Source of the DNA: Istiophorus platypterus | Taxonomy: Eukaryota > Chordata > Actinopteri > Istiophoriformes > Istiophoridae | Direction: 5' to 3' | DNA: 64,000 nt | NCBI GenBank assembly: GCA_016859345.1 | Contig: CM029121.1 | Span: forward strand, 2,809,329 to 2,873,328 | Part shown: positions 11,401-23,463 of the stretch, one piece after another | Position numbering within the stretch: the first letter of the stretch is position 1 | Layout of the letters: each line of letters starts with the position of its first letter | The notes under the pieces: model-generated | The model's database searches: none | Seen by the model: the letters and a program-made list of their open reading frames with translations, nothing else | Told to the model about the DNA's origin: nothing | Program-made: the position numbers and the translations under genes

Positions 11401-14315
11401 ATAAGACAAAATGATCTAAATGCCATATGGATAAATACAGTAAAATACATTGATAAAGATAGAAAATGTGAAATATTTGTCATAATTAATATTATTGTTT
11501 TTTTAATTGCATTTTTAATTCTTGAATAAACAAAAAATATATATAAATCATGTAACAACATTTATTTTTTTTGCTGTATTTTGATTATTTTATATTGAAT
11601 ACTTTGGAGATACATAGTTTCCATTATTCCATACTGAAATGAGTAAGATTTGCCAATCAGTATCATCCCACTGTGACAGGCTTATAATGTCACATTGGGA
11701 TGCCTGTTGTGGGACTTTAACAATGTCTATAGACAAAGACAACATGAAATTCAGACCAAGAAATATGGTACCACCACCCCCCATACCCCTCCTCCCCACC
11801 CCTATAAAGATGATGGAAGCATAATTGAGTTGAGGTCTTTTTTTCTCCTCTTTTGTTTTGCTGAGCAGACAGAGACAGAGAGAAATCCCATTTCAAATTA
11901 AAATTGAATGACCCCCTCAAGCCCTGCAACACACACTGACAAACACACACACGCAAACTCTGGATGATTTGGATAGTGGTTCAGTTGTAACAAAGCTTCA
12001 GGGCCTACAGTGAGTGATACATGGGACACAAAGGCTCAAGTGTGCATAAAGTGTGTGTATGTGCACAAATAAAAAGGATGCTTTTGTGTATATGCATGTC
12101 TGTGAGTGTGTGTGTGTGCACTACTACTGATGTGAAGCTCAGGGCAGATTTGGAATATGAAGTATAGAGAAACAAATAACCTGCAAGGCAGAGTGCAGGG
12201 ACTTAGTGCTGACATGGCTGAAAAGTAGAGGCACAGGTCACACTGGGCTGTGGTGTGTATAGAGTGAACAGACACAGCTATAAGAAGCTTAACCTAGGTG
12301 AAGATGATAAAGTGGATTTTAAATTTAATGTTTTGACTGAAACGGCACATGAAGACCAAGCCTAAATTGCCAAATTATTAATCTTCTCACTAGGTTTGAT
12401 AACTCTGGTCTTTTTAACTTGACTTTCTTTCTAACTTAATTTAGTTTACGACTTAATAGATCAGGGCAAGGATTTAAAACCATTTCTAGGGCTTTTATTG
12501 TTCCAAGGAGCATGGTTGCCTCAATAATCGTGAAATGGAAGAAGTTTAGAACCACCAGGACCCTAAAAAGTTGTCCAACTGGCCAGACTCAGTAACCAGA
12601 CAAGAAGGGCCTTGACCATGGAGTGTGCACTTCTTAGATTAGATTTAATATACAATAACCTTTCTCTCATACTTGTAGTTGAAATGGGTCAAAATGTGGA
12701 ACTATCCTGTTCTCCACCTTTCAGTGAATGTTGTCCGAGCTCCTACAGCCACAGCTAGGTCCCGGCTAGCACTGTTTGCTGTGCATTCATGGGAGCAATC
12801 CTGGTGGCATAGCAATTCAAAGAAAGACATTTGAATTATGTCGTTGTTTGAAAAAGTACAATTTAATTTGATTTCCAATTTTTTTCAATCAACAGCATTG
12901 AAAGGAGATTTAGTCACAGTTCTTGTTTAATGAGGTCAGTTTAGTCTTTTCAATTTCTCAACTTTGTCACAAAGCCCGGAATTGAGACATTGCTTTTATC
13001 TGTAATTTTGACATTACATCATTAACACAAAGTATTAAAGTAAAGTATCATTGTAGGGCGAATTTTGAAGCAATCATGTCATATTAAGTGACAGTAAGAG
13101 AAAATAAAATAAAACTATGACAGGGAAAGCAGGAGAGAGAAATGTTCTTGGTAACAGCTAATAAGCAGTTTTTCATAATTGTTTAATGTCTTTATGCAAC
13201 ATGGACACTTGGTTAATATTATGATAGCTTACTGATAAATGAAGCAGCATTGCATTCAGTCTGAGAAACTGCCACAGAGAGATAATCAGCTGCACCTTGT
13301 CATGTTACTGAGGATGTCAAAGAAGCAGAGCTTATAAAGGTGTTATTAAAATCATGTCAAATAGTCATTCAGCACTTTACACTGAGAGGAGATTTTAAAA
13401 GTTCAAGCACTGAGTGGTATGAAGGCCCTATTGTTATCACTATGTTTCTTCTTATTGTTCTCTTCATTCTTATCAAAAATCAATTGTATTTTTGAGGAGC
13501 TAAAGGAACTTAAAAATTCACAAAACCTTGTTTATGCTACAGAAATGCTGGAAATGTATATGTTTTATGCACAGGGGTGTGGCAAAATGGCTCACTGACA
13601 GCCCTTACAACATTTAAATGAAGTAATCCTTGTTGTACATTTGACCTAAATGTATGAAGGTCAGTAGGCACATTAACATCCTAAGACTAACTCCTGGAAC
13701 CATATGCTAAACCCAACAGGAACTCAGCCATTTTGAAAATACTGCTCAATATCTGTATTGTTTGAGCCATTTATGGGCACTGTAACAAACTCCTCCTAGA
13801 GAATAAATCAGATAGATGTCAAACTTGGTCAGTGCAAACTAAACTGTTTAGATTGCAGCAACATGGTGAATGAGACTGGAAGTTCTTGTAATCTAAATAT
13901 ACATTGTTCAAACTATGCCAAGGTTTGATTAGAGTCCTGGCATTAAGTCCTTTTTACATGCCTATGTTCATATATAGTCATAACACCGCTTACCTAGATC
14001 CATCTCAGCTGTGGTCAGAAAATCCTTAAGACCTTGATGATGCTTTACAGTGAAAATTGTTACTTTTTATCTCATGGTGTTATCCTGGGGGTGTTGCAAA
14101 CTAAAAAAAACAAAAACTATTTGTTTGAAACCAGAAATGTCCAGTGTTTTTTTAGCCCGTCAAACCATATGCACCTCCTCCCTTTCTCACTCTGTCACCT
14201 TACATCCTCCTTTTCTGTACAGGGCCTTGCCACTTTAAATTACTTCTGAGCCTCTGAAAATGAGGAAGTATAAATAAAGATGGCTTACCAATGAGATATT
14301 TTTGTTAATACCCCC
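8445..14315. other. Long stretch without recognised genes
   Basis: Mostly unique-looking AT-rich sequence. It contains a short AC run at 9091-9108 and TG-rich sequence near 12099-12118. Open frames of 60-90 codons (9593-9799, 10361-10591, 11266-11529, 12036-12275) show no recognisable domain and are of chance length. No splice-supported exon could be defended. Confidence 0.4.
9091..9108. repeat. (AC)n microsatellite
   Basis: Uninterrupted AC dinucleotide run, about nine units. Confidence 0.9.
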
Positions 14316-14451
14316 TTGAATTAAAGCTGAAAATCTACACTTCAATCACATCTTGATTTGTTTGGTTTACATCCATCATGGTGGTGTACAGAGGCAAAAT
14401 TATGTATTATTTATATATTAACTATGTCCATATACTTATGGACCTAACTTT
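14316..14451. mobile_element. Solo terminal fragment of a Tc1-like element
   Basis: The sequence TTAAAGCTGAAAATCTACAC, then TCTTGATTTGTTTGG, GTGTACAGAGGCAAAATTATG and a terminal TATGGACCTAACTTTATA matches the right end of the Tc1-like family present at 56.0-57.6 kb. Shared features are the sub-terminal 'acttcaatcacat' region, the 'gtgtacaga' block and the 'cctaact' terminus. No transposase sequence or opposite end was found next to it, so it is a lone end left by truncation or deletion. Confidence 0.65.
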
Positions 14452-15404
14452 ATATATCTGGGTTCTGAGTGGTTTTGACATATTGTGCTTTAAAATTCAT
14501 AATTCAATGTCTTCTCTGCCCCTTTTCCCACAGTCACTGAGCAGTGTGGAGACATGATAGAGAAACAGAACCTCGTTGATACTCTTTAGTGCATTTGAAG
14601 TATTGATGGACTCACAAGTAGAACCTTATAGAACCAAACAAGCTCCACAAAAAGACCCAAATCCACAATGTGTTTGTCAGTACTGTCTGACTTCCTTAAC
14701 CTGTCTCTGGATCTCATCCACTAGGCTCTGTATCTTACTGAACGATGTAAATCTTGAAAAATGGCTCACACATATACAGCATAATTTCATACGAGACTAT
14801 CCCTCCATAAAAAAACAAGCCCATATGTCATTTGTCTAAGACGCTTATTACGACCCATAGTTACATTTTATTGTTAAGCTATATCTAGCGATCATGAGGG
14901 ACAGCATCAGTCTTTTAAGCAAATGCCCCAGAATGACATTTATGTTCGAGTGCCAAAGACCTCTCATGGCCAGAGTAACGATGGGAACAAAGGAGGAAGT
15001 CAGGTCTCATTGATATAGAGCCACAAAGTCTGCACAGGGAAGAGATCAGGATGGATTGGTGGATCTGAGGGATAAAATAAGAATTGTTAGAAATATCACA
15101 CGTTCCCTAAATGTCATTATTTTTCATGTTAAATGTATAAAAACCCAGAGAATTTAATGAAGTCCTCAGATGGTTATCAAATTTTTTGACAAGGTTATAC
15201 TGTACATTAAATCAAGGAGTAATTGCTGGTTGAGGGATTTTTCAAAGGATTAAATATTTTTCACCTTTGACTCCTTTCCCTTTTTGTTTCCTTTGCTCCT
15301 TCAGTTCAACATTTACTTGCTTTAATTATTGACCCATTCGCCTTTCCCTCCTTGATAACCTTTATCCTATCTTTTTCTCTCTTTTAAGATTTCCTGTCAC
15401 AACG
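14452..15404. other. Unassigned sequence
   Basis: Nothing recognised on either strand. Confidence 0.4.
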
Positions 15405-15960
15405 GCTGGTATCAGCACAGACAGGGATGACCCAAACGCAGACACACAGACCGGCTGATGCAGTGAAGTTGCTTTGATGGGTGAAATAAGGCTTTGAGGC
15501 AGGCAGACAGGAATAATGGGGCAGGGAGCCTGGTGCAGATTGCCTCAAGGCCAGACTGCTCTGGTAGGCGGAGGTGAAGGCAAGGCCCCTCTGGAGGTCG
15601 AGAACACGGCCTCATTATCTCACTGGTAATCGTCAGCTGAGACAACGGCCTCGGGAGCAAGCTGATTATGGGCAAGGACCCCCAAGGTTAGCTGACTGGG
15701 AAGCTGGCTGGAGGCTGGCAGGCCAAAGGCTAGCCAAAGGAGGCAGGTGGGTGGCTAGCGAGCACTTCAGTAGCAGAGGCCACCAAGAGTGCTGTGGTAG
15801 AAATCTTCATCAACCAAGGCTTTGAAGTTATCCCACAGATTGCCACTGACAGGGCTCTGTTTATCTGCTCTATGATGGAGGCATTTTGGCAGTAGCCTTT
15901 CTCCTTTAGTACCTCCACAGAAATCATTAGGTCTGGTGGGTCTACTCTGGTGAGATCGCT
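15405..15960 (-). repeat. LTR-like interspersed repeat, - copy A
   Basis: Begins on + with GATGACCCAAACGCAGACAC, the reverse complement of the end motif of the repeat at 1709-2130. It continues with GATGCAGTGAAGTTGCTTTG and a TGGGTGAAATAAGG block. The second half is GC-richer AGG/CTGG sequence. The adjacent block at 15961 repeats the same opening, so two related units sit head to tail. No coding region is recognised. Confidence 0.45.
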
Positions 15961-16345
15961 CCGCAGCACAGGTAGGGAAGACCCAACAACATGGGACGCA
16001 GTGAAGTTGCCTTACTTGTGCAATAAGACTTACAGATAGACGGGTGGATAGAGACAACAACACTATAGAAAGGTAGCAGGTACACCAGGAACACACAGTG
16101 ACATAAGCAGACGATTCGACAAAGAGCTGGCGGCAATGGCAGGTTTATATACTAGTTGGGGTGATGAGGAAACCGGGAACAGGTTTGTGACTAGGAACGG
16201 AAGCTCAGGAGACGTGAAACAGGAAACAGGTGAGCAGGTGGATATGGAGACAGGAGTAAAGTCTGGGGACATCTGGTGGGCAGATGGAGTACAACAGATG
16301 ACTGTACTGGAGGGAACGAAGGAGCCCAGACATGGTCTGTGACAC
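15961..16345 (-). repeat. LTR-like interspersed repeat, - copy B
   Basis: Opens with GGGAAGACCCAACAACATGG and GACGCAGTGAAGTTGCC, parallel to copy A. It then carries CGACAAAGAGCTGGCGGCAA and TGGCAGGTTTATATACTAG. The same two blocks (AACAAAGAGCTGGAGACAAT, GGCAGGTATACATTAAGAC) occur in order at 47.1 kb, which shows that it is a dispersed repeat. The TATATA-type box could be a promoter element of an LTR read on -. Confidence 0.55.
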
Positions 16346-16881
16346 TTCCTGTCTGCCTTTTTGTTCCTTCCATTTTGGATTGATTTCTTTCATTCCTTTT
16401 TCTTTTTCTTGCCTTTAGTGTGTCGTTCCCTGGCTCTTTATATACAGTAGCTCCTATTTTCATTACCAATCACTTCTTGTTCTCTCTCCTTCAGTCCTTT
16501 ATTCCTCCCTTCCAGCTTTTGCTTCCACACCCCACTTTTCTCTCACTGCAGCGCTTTAAAGTTTTCTGCCATCCCTCTTTAAAAGATACAGTGGGAAATA
16601 CTGTATATTGAGGTAAGATATATATGTGTTTTTTGGTCTTATCGTGAGATGAGTTGGAAAAAATTTCTCTCTCATTTTTTCTATATATTTATAGCACATA
16701 CAATATACATTGTCTATGAAGATCTCACTATATCTTGCTATGTACAGACCAACAGAGTTAACAGCTATGGCTCTGCATAAGACAGTTGCTTGTTGCTGCT
16801 TAAATATTCATACGGATGATTTATGGAAAGAGGTTAAAATATATTTCATCAATGAACCTGCTTGACTTAATGTGTGTGTGT

Positions 16882-16884
<3 letters not shown>

Positions 16885-16920
<36 letters not shown>
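16885..16920. repeat. (GA)n microsatellite
   Basis: GA dinucleotide run of about 17 units, pure after a short interrupted start. Confidence 0.95.
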
Positions 16921-16923
<3 letters not shown>

Positions 16924-17070
16924 GAAAGAGACTGCAAGAGTGACTTTAACCTAATCAATAATAAAGTTCAAAGACCACATCTGGTGATAAAGCACCATGG
17001 TGTGTGGTTGTTTTTGTGTGTCCCCCTCCAGAGAGACATGGAGAGCACATGTGGAGACAAAGCAAGACTA

Positions 17071-17072
17071 CA

Positions 17073-17120
<48 letters not shown>

Positions 17121-17124
17121 CACA
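17071..17124. repeat. (CA)n microsatellite, interrupted
   Basis: CA dinucleotide run with interrupting A bases near 17104. Confidence 0.95.
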
Positions 17125-17635
17125 AAAGCACATATCACAGAGGGTTGTAATAGAAGCCCAGTACAGTGGCAGTGGGTAGACATCATGCAGTCATGGGGTC
17201 AGCAGCCTTAGTATTATATGGCCGTCTCTTACATGACTAAGTGGCCTCGGTGCTAACAACTGGGACTTCACATATTGACAGTGGACAGACCATAAGCTGC
17301 TGCTGAGTAGATGGTCACTGATCCTGATAAGAGTCTTCAGTGATTTACTCTTTGCTTCATTAGCTACATTTACATGCTCACTCTGGGTGCTGGTTGCTCA
17401 TACAGTTTACATGCAACAAAAAATGTATGATTTGGAAGTTTATTCATACTTAAACTAATCTGTACTCAAGATGACAACATTTTTATTAATGTTACTGAAT
17501 CCTATCATTTTTACATAAATGATACTGCCTAAAAAATAGATTAGCTGGACCAACAGTCCAAATGGTGTAAGGTATTCTTGAGTGATACTACAAACTTAGT
17601 GAACATAGAAATGTGCTAGTACAAATGGAAAAGGA

Positions 17636-17639
17636 AGGA

Positions 17640-17707
<68 letters not shown>

Positions 17708-17725
17708 AAAAAAGAAAAAAGAAAA
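17636..17725. repeat. (GAAA)n tetranucleotide microsatellite
   Basis: About 90 nt of GAAA units, degenerating to A-rich units at the right end. The + strand is all purine. The repetitive open frames over it on both strands are repeat translation only. Confidence 0.95.
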
Positions 17726-19312
17726 AAGACTGCTTTGGGGGGTTTTAACTCACAGCTTTGGCCTTTCTTTACACATACTGTCATATCATATACTATAAGT
17801 ACCACACACTAACCAATTGCACCACTAAAGCTTGAATTTGAAAGTAAAGACTAAAATATGTGACAAAGCTGTTACTTACTAACAGGGTCTACTACTTTGT
17901 TGTTTTTACCAAGATCACTGTTTATCCTAAGGTCCATAAAATGAATTCATGGTCTTTCAGTACTAAGTAATATTTCACTTACTGTGTCACTAATGGCGGG
18001 GTCTGGGCACGGCACTGCCATTTGGTCGAAATTCACAGAGCACACTCCCGTAAGGATGAACTATATCTGTTATATGTTTAATATGACCATAGGGACATAT
18101 AAACCTGCGGTGAGAATCAGTTTATACCTTTGTATTATTTTTAAAAATTCTTAGCAAGTGACTGTGTCCCTGTAAAATTAATCACATTTCATAGAGACAA
18201 AATGCTAAATTTGACCTCTGCGCTGATGACACACTGCTGTGTAAAACTAAATCTGCTATTACTCTCCACCTTGGATCACACACCTCAGAATCATCTTATA
18301 AGAATTACATTTATCCTGTTTCCTCAGAAAAACAAATAATAATATGGAATAGCTACTAATGCTAGTAAGTGTCTCTTCCTTTTATCTCTCACCCTGCAGT
18401 GATAGTGAATTCATGAGATGACCCTCCCGTGCCAACTTCAGTGTGGTCCAGTCTGTCCTCAGCAGTGGATCTTATCGTTGAAACAGGATCTTTGAATAGT
18501 TGAAACCAAGTGCTCCCCAACAGATGATGAAGGTCAAGGGCTGAGGGTTCCCATGTGAAAGCAGCTCAGCAGTGCTCCTATTAGTTAGCTGACACTCTCT
18601 TAGTGATCTTAACAGAGTGTCATTGTGTCTGTTGCCAGCAGCAGCCCTGGCAGATGCCAGGGGTCATGGCCCTCAGGACATGCACCTTATTAAATGTGAC
18701 CTGCAGACTCTCTGAAGCTGCTTTCAGACTTCACATCCATTACAACCAACAATTTTACTTTTAACACTGTCACATAAGACAGGAAAGACAGGAGGCAGGT
18801 GTTTTGCACATGTATTTACAGTCTCACCTAAAACCCACCTCTCCTAACAAATATTTTGACTATATCACATATCACGCCATATTCTGTGTGGAGGAACTCT
18901 GCCTGATAGAAATTACTTTTCTACATAACTAAACTGCAACAGCAACTATATTCTGTAGGAGCTTTATTTGCTGGCTAGATTATGTTTAAAGGAAACTTTG
19001 TTTTTTGTAATGAATGAAGTGCTGCATTTATTTACAGCAGCGGAGGTTGGATGGCACATCAGAGACCAGGTCCACATCCAGAGTCCCGTCTGTGGTTTAG
19101 GCGACAAAGCCTACTCGATTAAGATTTGGGAAAGATCATGGCTTCAGTTCATTTTATAAATATGGTTTGTGTCTCAAATCACTGTGAATATTTTTTTTGT
19201 ATTAAAGCAGACTAGGATCTTTCCTGAACCCGAACCAGGTGCTGTGAGAGGCTAAACAGAACCATAAACCACTTTAATAGTGCTGAAGTCATGTAAATAT
19301 TTTTTTTCTCAA
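17726..19312. other. Unassigned sequence
   Basis: A possible 'CADDTLLC' box near 18222-18245 hints at an RT scrap, but flanking blocks are missing. Otherwise nothing recognised. Confidence 0.35.
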
Positions 19313-19397
19313 CTACACTTTGTACCTTCTTCTATATCCTGCTGCTGTAACAATATGAATTTCACCCTGTGGGATTAATAAAGTTCATCTTATCTTA
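19313..19397 (+). mobile_element. 3' tail of a LINE-type retroposon
   Basis: CTGCTGCTGTAACAATATGA, then TTTCACCCTGTGGGATTAATAAAGTT, ending in an ATCTTATCTTA run, matches the common fish LINE 3' tail (gaatttcccc..gggattaataaagt followed by short ATCT-type repeats). No RT body is visible upstream, so it is a severely 5'-truncated insertion. Confidence 0.6.
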
Positions 19398-20639
19398 GTC
19401 AGTATGATATGATGTTCTGCTGCAAAATCAGATATTTTAGTGGAAAGCGAACATGTTACTGATATATTCATCGCCAATGTTTCAGCTACTTGCCAAATAT
19501 GTAAATAAACAACATATCATTAATACAAAACAATATTAAGTTAATACAAAATTAAATCTAGTCAGTTATGTTTCCTACAAACTTGCTGTTGCAAATTAGT
19601 TGTTTATGGATGCAATTTTATTGGAGATTGTGTTGGTGGAAAACGTACACCTCCTTCTATTCCTGCTGGTGATGTAGAAATACTGATTAGGGTGGTTGCC
19701 AGGAATGTAGCTAAGATTTTCAGAATAACAACATAATACAAGGTTCAAGTTCACCTTCTACTATTTGATTATTCTTTCTTAAAATTAAAAAAAAAATCAG
19801 TAAAAGTAAAACATTTTATTTTAACTGTTACAATATAATGTACAATTTAATGTGCATGGAAGAGAAAAAGGCAAAACTGACACTTCACTGTGAAGTGTAA
19901 TTTACAGTGTTGATTTTATATTTTGAATCCAATTTAGACTCTATGACCAGTGTTTATATAAGACCATATATACTACAGAATCTAAGGCATGAACTTCCAT
20001 CTCTTCGATCTCTGTATCCTCAGTGGTAGTTACAGCCCTGCGTATGGGAGATACACCACCAATGAGGGAATCTCTTGCGGGAGAATGCTGTCGAGTTCCA
20101 GTTCCAAACACCTGGAGAATCTGAAGCTGCACTGAAGCTGTTATGAGGGTTCATGGAGGAAGACCAACCAAAACACTCAGAGTAGACAGCAGACAGTCTT
20201 TGGAGGCACCTCAAAATAGGTGAAGACAAGTTTTTTTTGGTCAGCTTTTCTTGATTTGGTGTTTTGTTGATGTCATTAAATAAAAATTTCTTTTGACAAG
20301 GAAAAATTCCTGCAGTTTAACACATAACTGCTGAATGTTGATCAACAACTTCTCAGCTCCCTATAGGTATATTACTGCCTGTGGGGCACGCAGAGTCATC
20401 TTAATTGCACCATTAACAGAGCAGCTTGTCCAGGTCAGAAGAGGCAGATGGTCCCTGCTGCCTGTTTGTCCAGATGGAGACACCAGATCCGATGAAAAAA
20501 AGAAACATGTGATCCTCCCTCACTTAATGGGAGCACTGTGTTCTGATAACAACAATTACAACCCAGCTTTAGCTTTATACAAGTTCAATAATACAGTGTG
20601 ATCTGCATTTTTGTTTTGTTGCAGATTGTTTAGTTTCTA
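19398..20639. other. Unassigned sequence
   Basis: Nothing recognised. Open frames at 19941-20229 (-) and 20335-20601 (+) have no family resemblance. Confidence 0.4.
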
Positions 20640-20905
20640 CTCATTTATTGTTGCAGTAGACTTTACTGCTGCTGTAATTAAAGAAAACCAAACATTCATT
20701 TATTTTGCCCATCCTCATTTATATCAATGAGGGTAGGCTAAACAACAGAAAACCCTCTCTGTATAATGTCAAACAGTTCAACAGCCGCACAGTTTGCAAA
20801 TTGTTTGAACATCATTACCTTAATGAACTAGGTTTTTTTGCAGGACTATTGTATAAGACTACATTTGTTTTAGCAAGGTGTACCTAATAAAGTGACAACT
20901 GAGCA
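20640..20905. mobile_element. Tc1/mariner-type non-autonomous fragment with terminal repeat
   Basis: The right end GGTGTACCTAATAAAGTGAC at 20878-20897 is a terminal repeat seen in very many fish DNA-transposon copies. The sequence before it (CCCTCTCTGTATAATGTCAA, then CATTACCTTAATGAACTAGG and TTGTTTTAGCAAGG) fits the internal part of that family as I remember it. No opposite terminal repeat was seen. Confidence 0.5.
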
Positions 20906-21773
20906 GATAAATCATCAATGTGGAGACCATAATGGCGAAGTGAAGAGCAGTTTGTCAGAGTTATGTTCTGTGGTCAGCACTCTGAATCCAGCCCTCCAAG
21001 CAGTAAGCTGCTAACTTCAACATAACTCTTACATTGGCACACACTAATGCACTCTGTAGCACAATGTCCGTGTAGAGGAATGGCCTCTCACGAAATTGTC
21101 TTATTGCACACCATTCCTTACAGAGTGAAGGAACTTGTTTATAGAGGTTCAGTCTATCCTTTTACCTGACAAGGTGGGTTTGAATCCCACTTCTGTTACA
21201 AGGTATGCCTTATGAAGTAAAGTCAGCTGTCTCCAGTAGTTACTGTGCATAAGCAGTGTAATTTAGGTTGCAGCAGTCATTTAAATTCAGAGCAGGGCTC
21301 ACTTTTGGACTGTTGTAAGCTTAAAAAGATGGAGCACTGTTCCATGAGTTTTTGCTGTATCATTGCTCCATTTTCTGTGGTTACTTTTTAAATACCACAA
21401 AAATGAACTGTATGTCCAAGCTGTCTACAAATGTCCAGGCAAGTCCAGCAGACCTTCACGTCTGGGACAATAGTGAGACACCTTCCTTTCCTCATTGTTC
21501 TACCGATAGGTCCTTGAAGACGGGCACTATTGCTGGCACCAGCCCAAGGGCTTAAGGTGGTCACTGAGAGTATAGCCACGGCCATTCACACCAGCTATGA
21601 CCACCTACAATCTAGTCTGATCTAGATCCTAAATCCTAAAACATGCAACAAAAAAAACAAAACAAAAACAAAAACCTGCATGCTCTTTAATGGCAAGTGG
21701 AAAGTAAGGAAAGTAAATGTCAGTCTCCAACCCTAAACAGACTTTTTATGAGGGGGAATCTCAAATCTTCTGC
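20906..21773. other. Unassigned sequence
   Basis: No gene recognised. A tRNA-like T-arm at 21164-21180 was considered and not accepted. Confidence 0.4.
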
Positions 21774-21844
21774 GGCTTTTGGTCTACAGGTATGATTGTT
21801 GCTTTGGGTGCACAAGGTCCTGGGTCCAAGCCTTAGATGAACCC
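21774..21844 (+). pseudogene. tRNA-Pro(TGG)-derived relic
   Basis: The 71 nt align along their whole length with vertebrate tRNA-Pro. The D-arm is GGTCTACAGGTATGATT, the anticodon region GCTTTGGGTGC gives anticodon TGG, and the T-arm is GGTCCTGGGTCCAAGCC. The acceptor ends are GGC..ACCC. One base is missing in the acceptor/D junction. The anticodon stem has lost two of five pairs and the acceptor stem at least two. It is therefore a decayed tRNA gene or the head of a tRNA-derived SINE. No SINE body was recognised downstream. Confidence 0.65.
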
Positions 21845-22650
21845 TAAGAAGCAAACCGAGGCAATCAGCTGTAATCTCCCTTTCCATGCATTACCCTCTC
21901 CAACACAGAACATATCTTGTCTGTTCAGGGGAGTGATTCACTCCACAATCTATTTTTCTGCTAAGTACGCTTTAGTAAACAGTTGGCTGAAAATTGAACT
22001 GGAAAGAAATTGCATTTCCATTATAATGGCTTATGCGCACAAGCAGACCCATCAAGGACACTAACTTAGTTTCAGAGAACATTTTTTTATGCAGCTGTGC
22101 TGTGTGACTCAGCTTTGCTTGTTGTGACTCCATCTTGCTAAATTAATTTTATGTTATAACTTCTAAAATATTACATAAATAACATCTGATTAAGTGAATC
22201 TGTCATTTGTTATTGAGTAAATAACCCAGTTCCCTGGATGCTGTTACTCATGTTCTGCTTTCCCTGTCACTGTCATTGAATAAAAAAAAATAGTACTCTT
22301 ACCACTCATCTGAATGGGAATCATGAGGTCATAAGATCAGAGTCCAAAGAATCTGTTTAGGACAGCTGGATCACTGCCTAGGCCTTGTGTTTGTTTAGAC
22401 AGGTAGAACTTCATCAGATAAGGCACATTGGATCTAACATTAGGTAGTAGAAAGGGAAAGGGAAAAAAGTGTTTGTCATTACATATTGTAACTGAAAATA
22501 AATCACGACTTATAAAGTTTTTGAGTGCTAAATCATAGTATTGACCAATGAACCACATTGAGTCAGAAACCTCTGGAAATGACAGGTGCTTGCTGGCAAT
22601 GCTTTGAACATGCAGACACTTACAGACTCAGGAGTGGTCACAATAGTTTT
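21845..22650. other. Unassigned sequence
   Basis: Nothing recognised. Confidence 0.4.
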
Positions 22651-23392
22651 ACAGTGAAGTCTGAAAGTATTCAGACCCCTTTATATTTTCGGTTTTTTGT
22701 TGCAGCCTTATGCAAATAAAAATCATTGTGCTCTCATCAATCATGCTCCTGCACCTTGATTGGAGGTAGACTGTGGTAAATTAAATTGATTGAACGTGAT
22801 TTGGAAAGGCATACACTCATACACCTGAGACAGGAATGCTTTGAGTTACAGATTTGAGGAACACTACAAAAAAATATTTTGCTGTAATACAGCATCTCTG
22901 GAGTTCAGCTAGAGTTACGATTGAGTTTTTGGTCTCCTCTATTACCAAGACACTTTCTAAACTGTTCATTTTAGCCGGGTGGTCAACTCTAGGAAGGTTG
23001 TTTGCTGTTTCACACTGCTTCCATTTAAGAAACATCAAGGCCACCGTCCTCTTTGGAACCTTCAATGCAGCAGAAATTGTTTTGTAGCCTATCGCAGATC
23101 CTTGCCTGGACACAATCCTGTCTCTGAGCACTGTAGTTAGTTCCTTCAACCTCATGACTTGGTTTCTGCTCTGATCTGCATTGTCAGCTGGGAGACCTCA
23201 TATTGACAGATGTGTGTCTTTCAACATCATAACCAATTAATTTGATTTAACATAAGTGAACTCCAGTCACTGAGCTAATTTTTTGTGTCATAGGGTGTAG
23301 ATTGATAGTGGAAAATTTCAATTTTTTTTTTTTTAGCAATAACAGCATAAAAAAAGTTTAAAAAATAAAAAGGTCTCAAGACATTTCAGGAT
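22651..23392. mobile_element. Rearranged Tc1-like element with two inverted 5' halves
   Basis: The left end carries a TIR (ACAGTGAAGTCTGAAAG then TATTCAGACCCC) followed directly by the family's 5' leader on + (GATTGGAGGTAGACTG.., GATTTGGAAAGGCATACAC). The right side holds the same leader on - (GTGTGTCTTTCAACATCAT, GTGAACTCCAGTCAC) preceded by the transposase N-terminus on -. A decayed TIR (AGGTCTCAAGACATTTC) closes it. The 3' half of a normal element is absent, so it is a fold-back-like derivative about 740 bp long, against about 1.6 kb for complete family members. Confidence 0.7.
22850..23155 (-). pseudogene. Tc1-like transposase, N-terminal DNA-binding part
   Basis: The - strand reads MRLKELTTVLRDRIVSRQGS, then GYKTISAALKVPKRTVA and a FLKWKQCETANNLPR block. 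This is the paired-like helix-turn-helix DNA-binding region of Tc1 transposases. It continues to VTLAELQR (about residue 85) before identity ends. The DD(34)E catalytic domain is missing entirely because of the internal rearrangement, so no active enzyme is possible. Start chosen at 23155, the family's usual initiator Met. Confidence 0.8.
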
Positions 23393-23410
23393 CATAAATT
23401 AACATGTGCT

Positions 23411-23463
<53 letters not shown>

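Larger units (their letters stand above)
16346..17635. other. Spacer with microsatellites
   Basis: Contains the GA and CA repeats listed separately. The 131-codon open frame at 16816-17211 runs through both repeats and is not a credible gene. Confidence 0.5.

Noticed and set aside
16816..17211. 131-codon open frame on +
   Set aside because: Runs through GA and CA microsatellites; translation is Arg-Glu and Thr-His repeat.
18200..18345. Possible LINE RT box (CADDTLLC) on +
   Set aside because: Single short motif without neighbouring RT blocks.
21144..21206. tRNA-like fold with perfect T-arm (GTGGG/CCCAC) and plausible D-arm
   Set aside because: The base at position 33 is A instead of U, the acceptor stem has mismatches, and it matches no tRNA I know. 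A chance or very decayed sequence is more likely.
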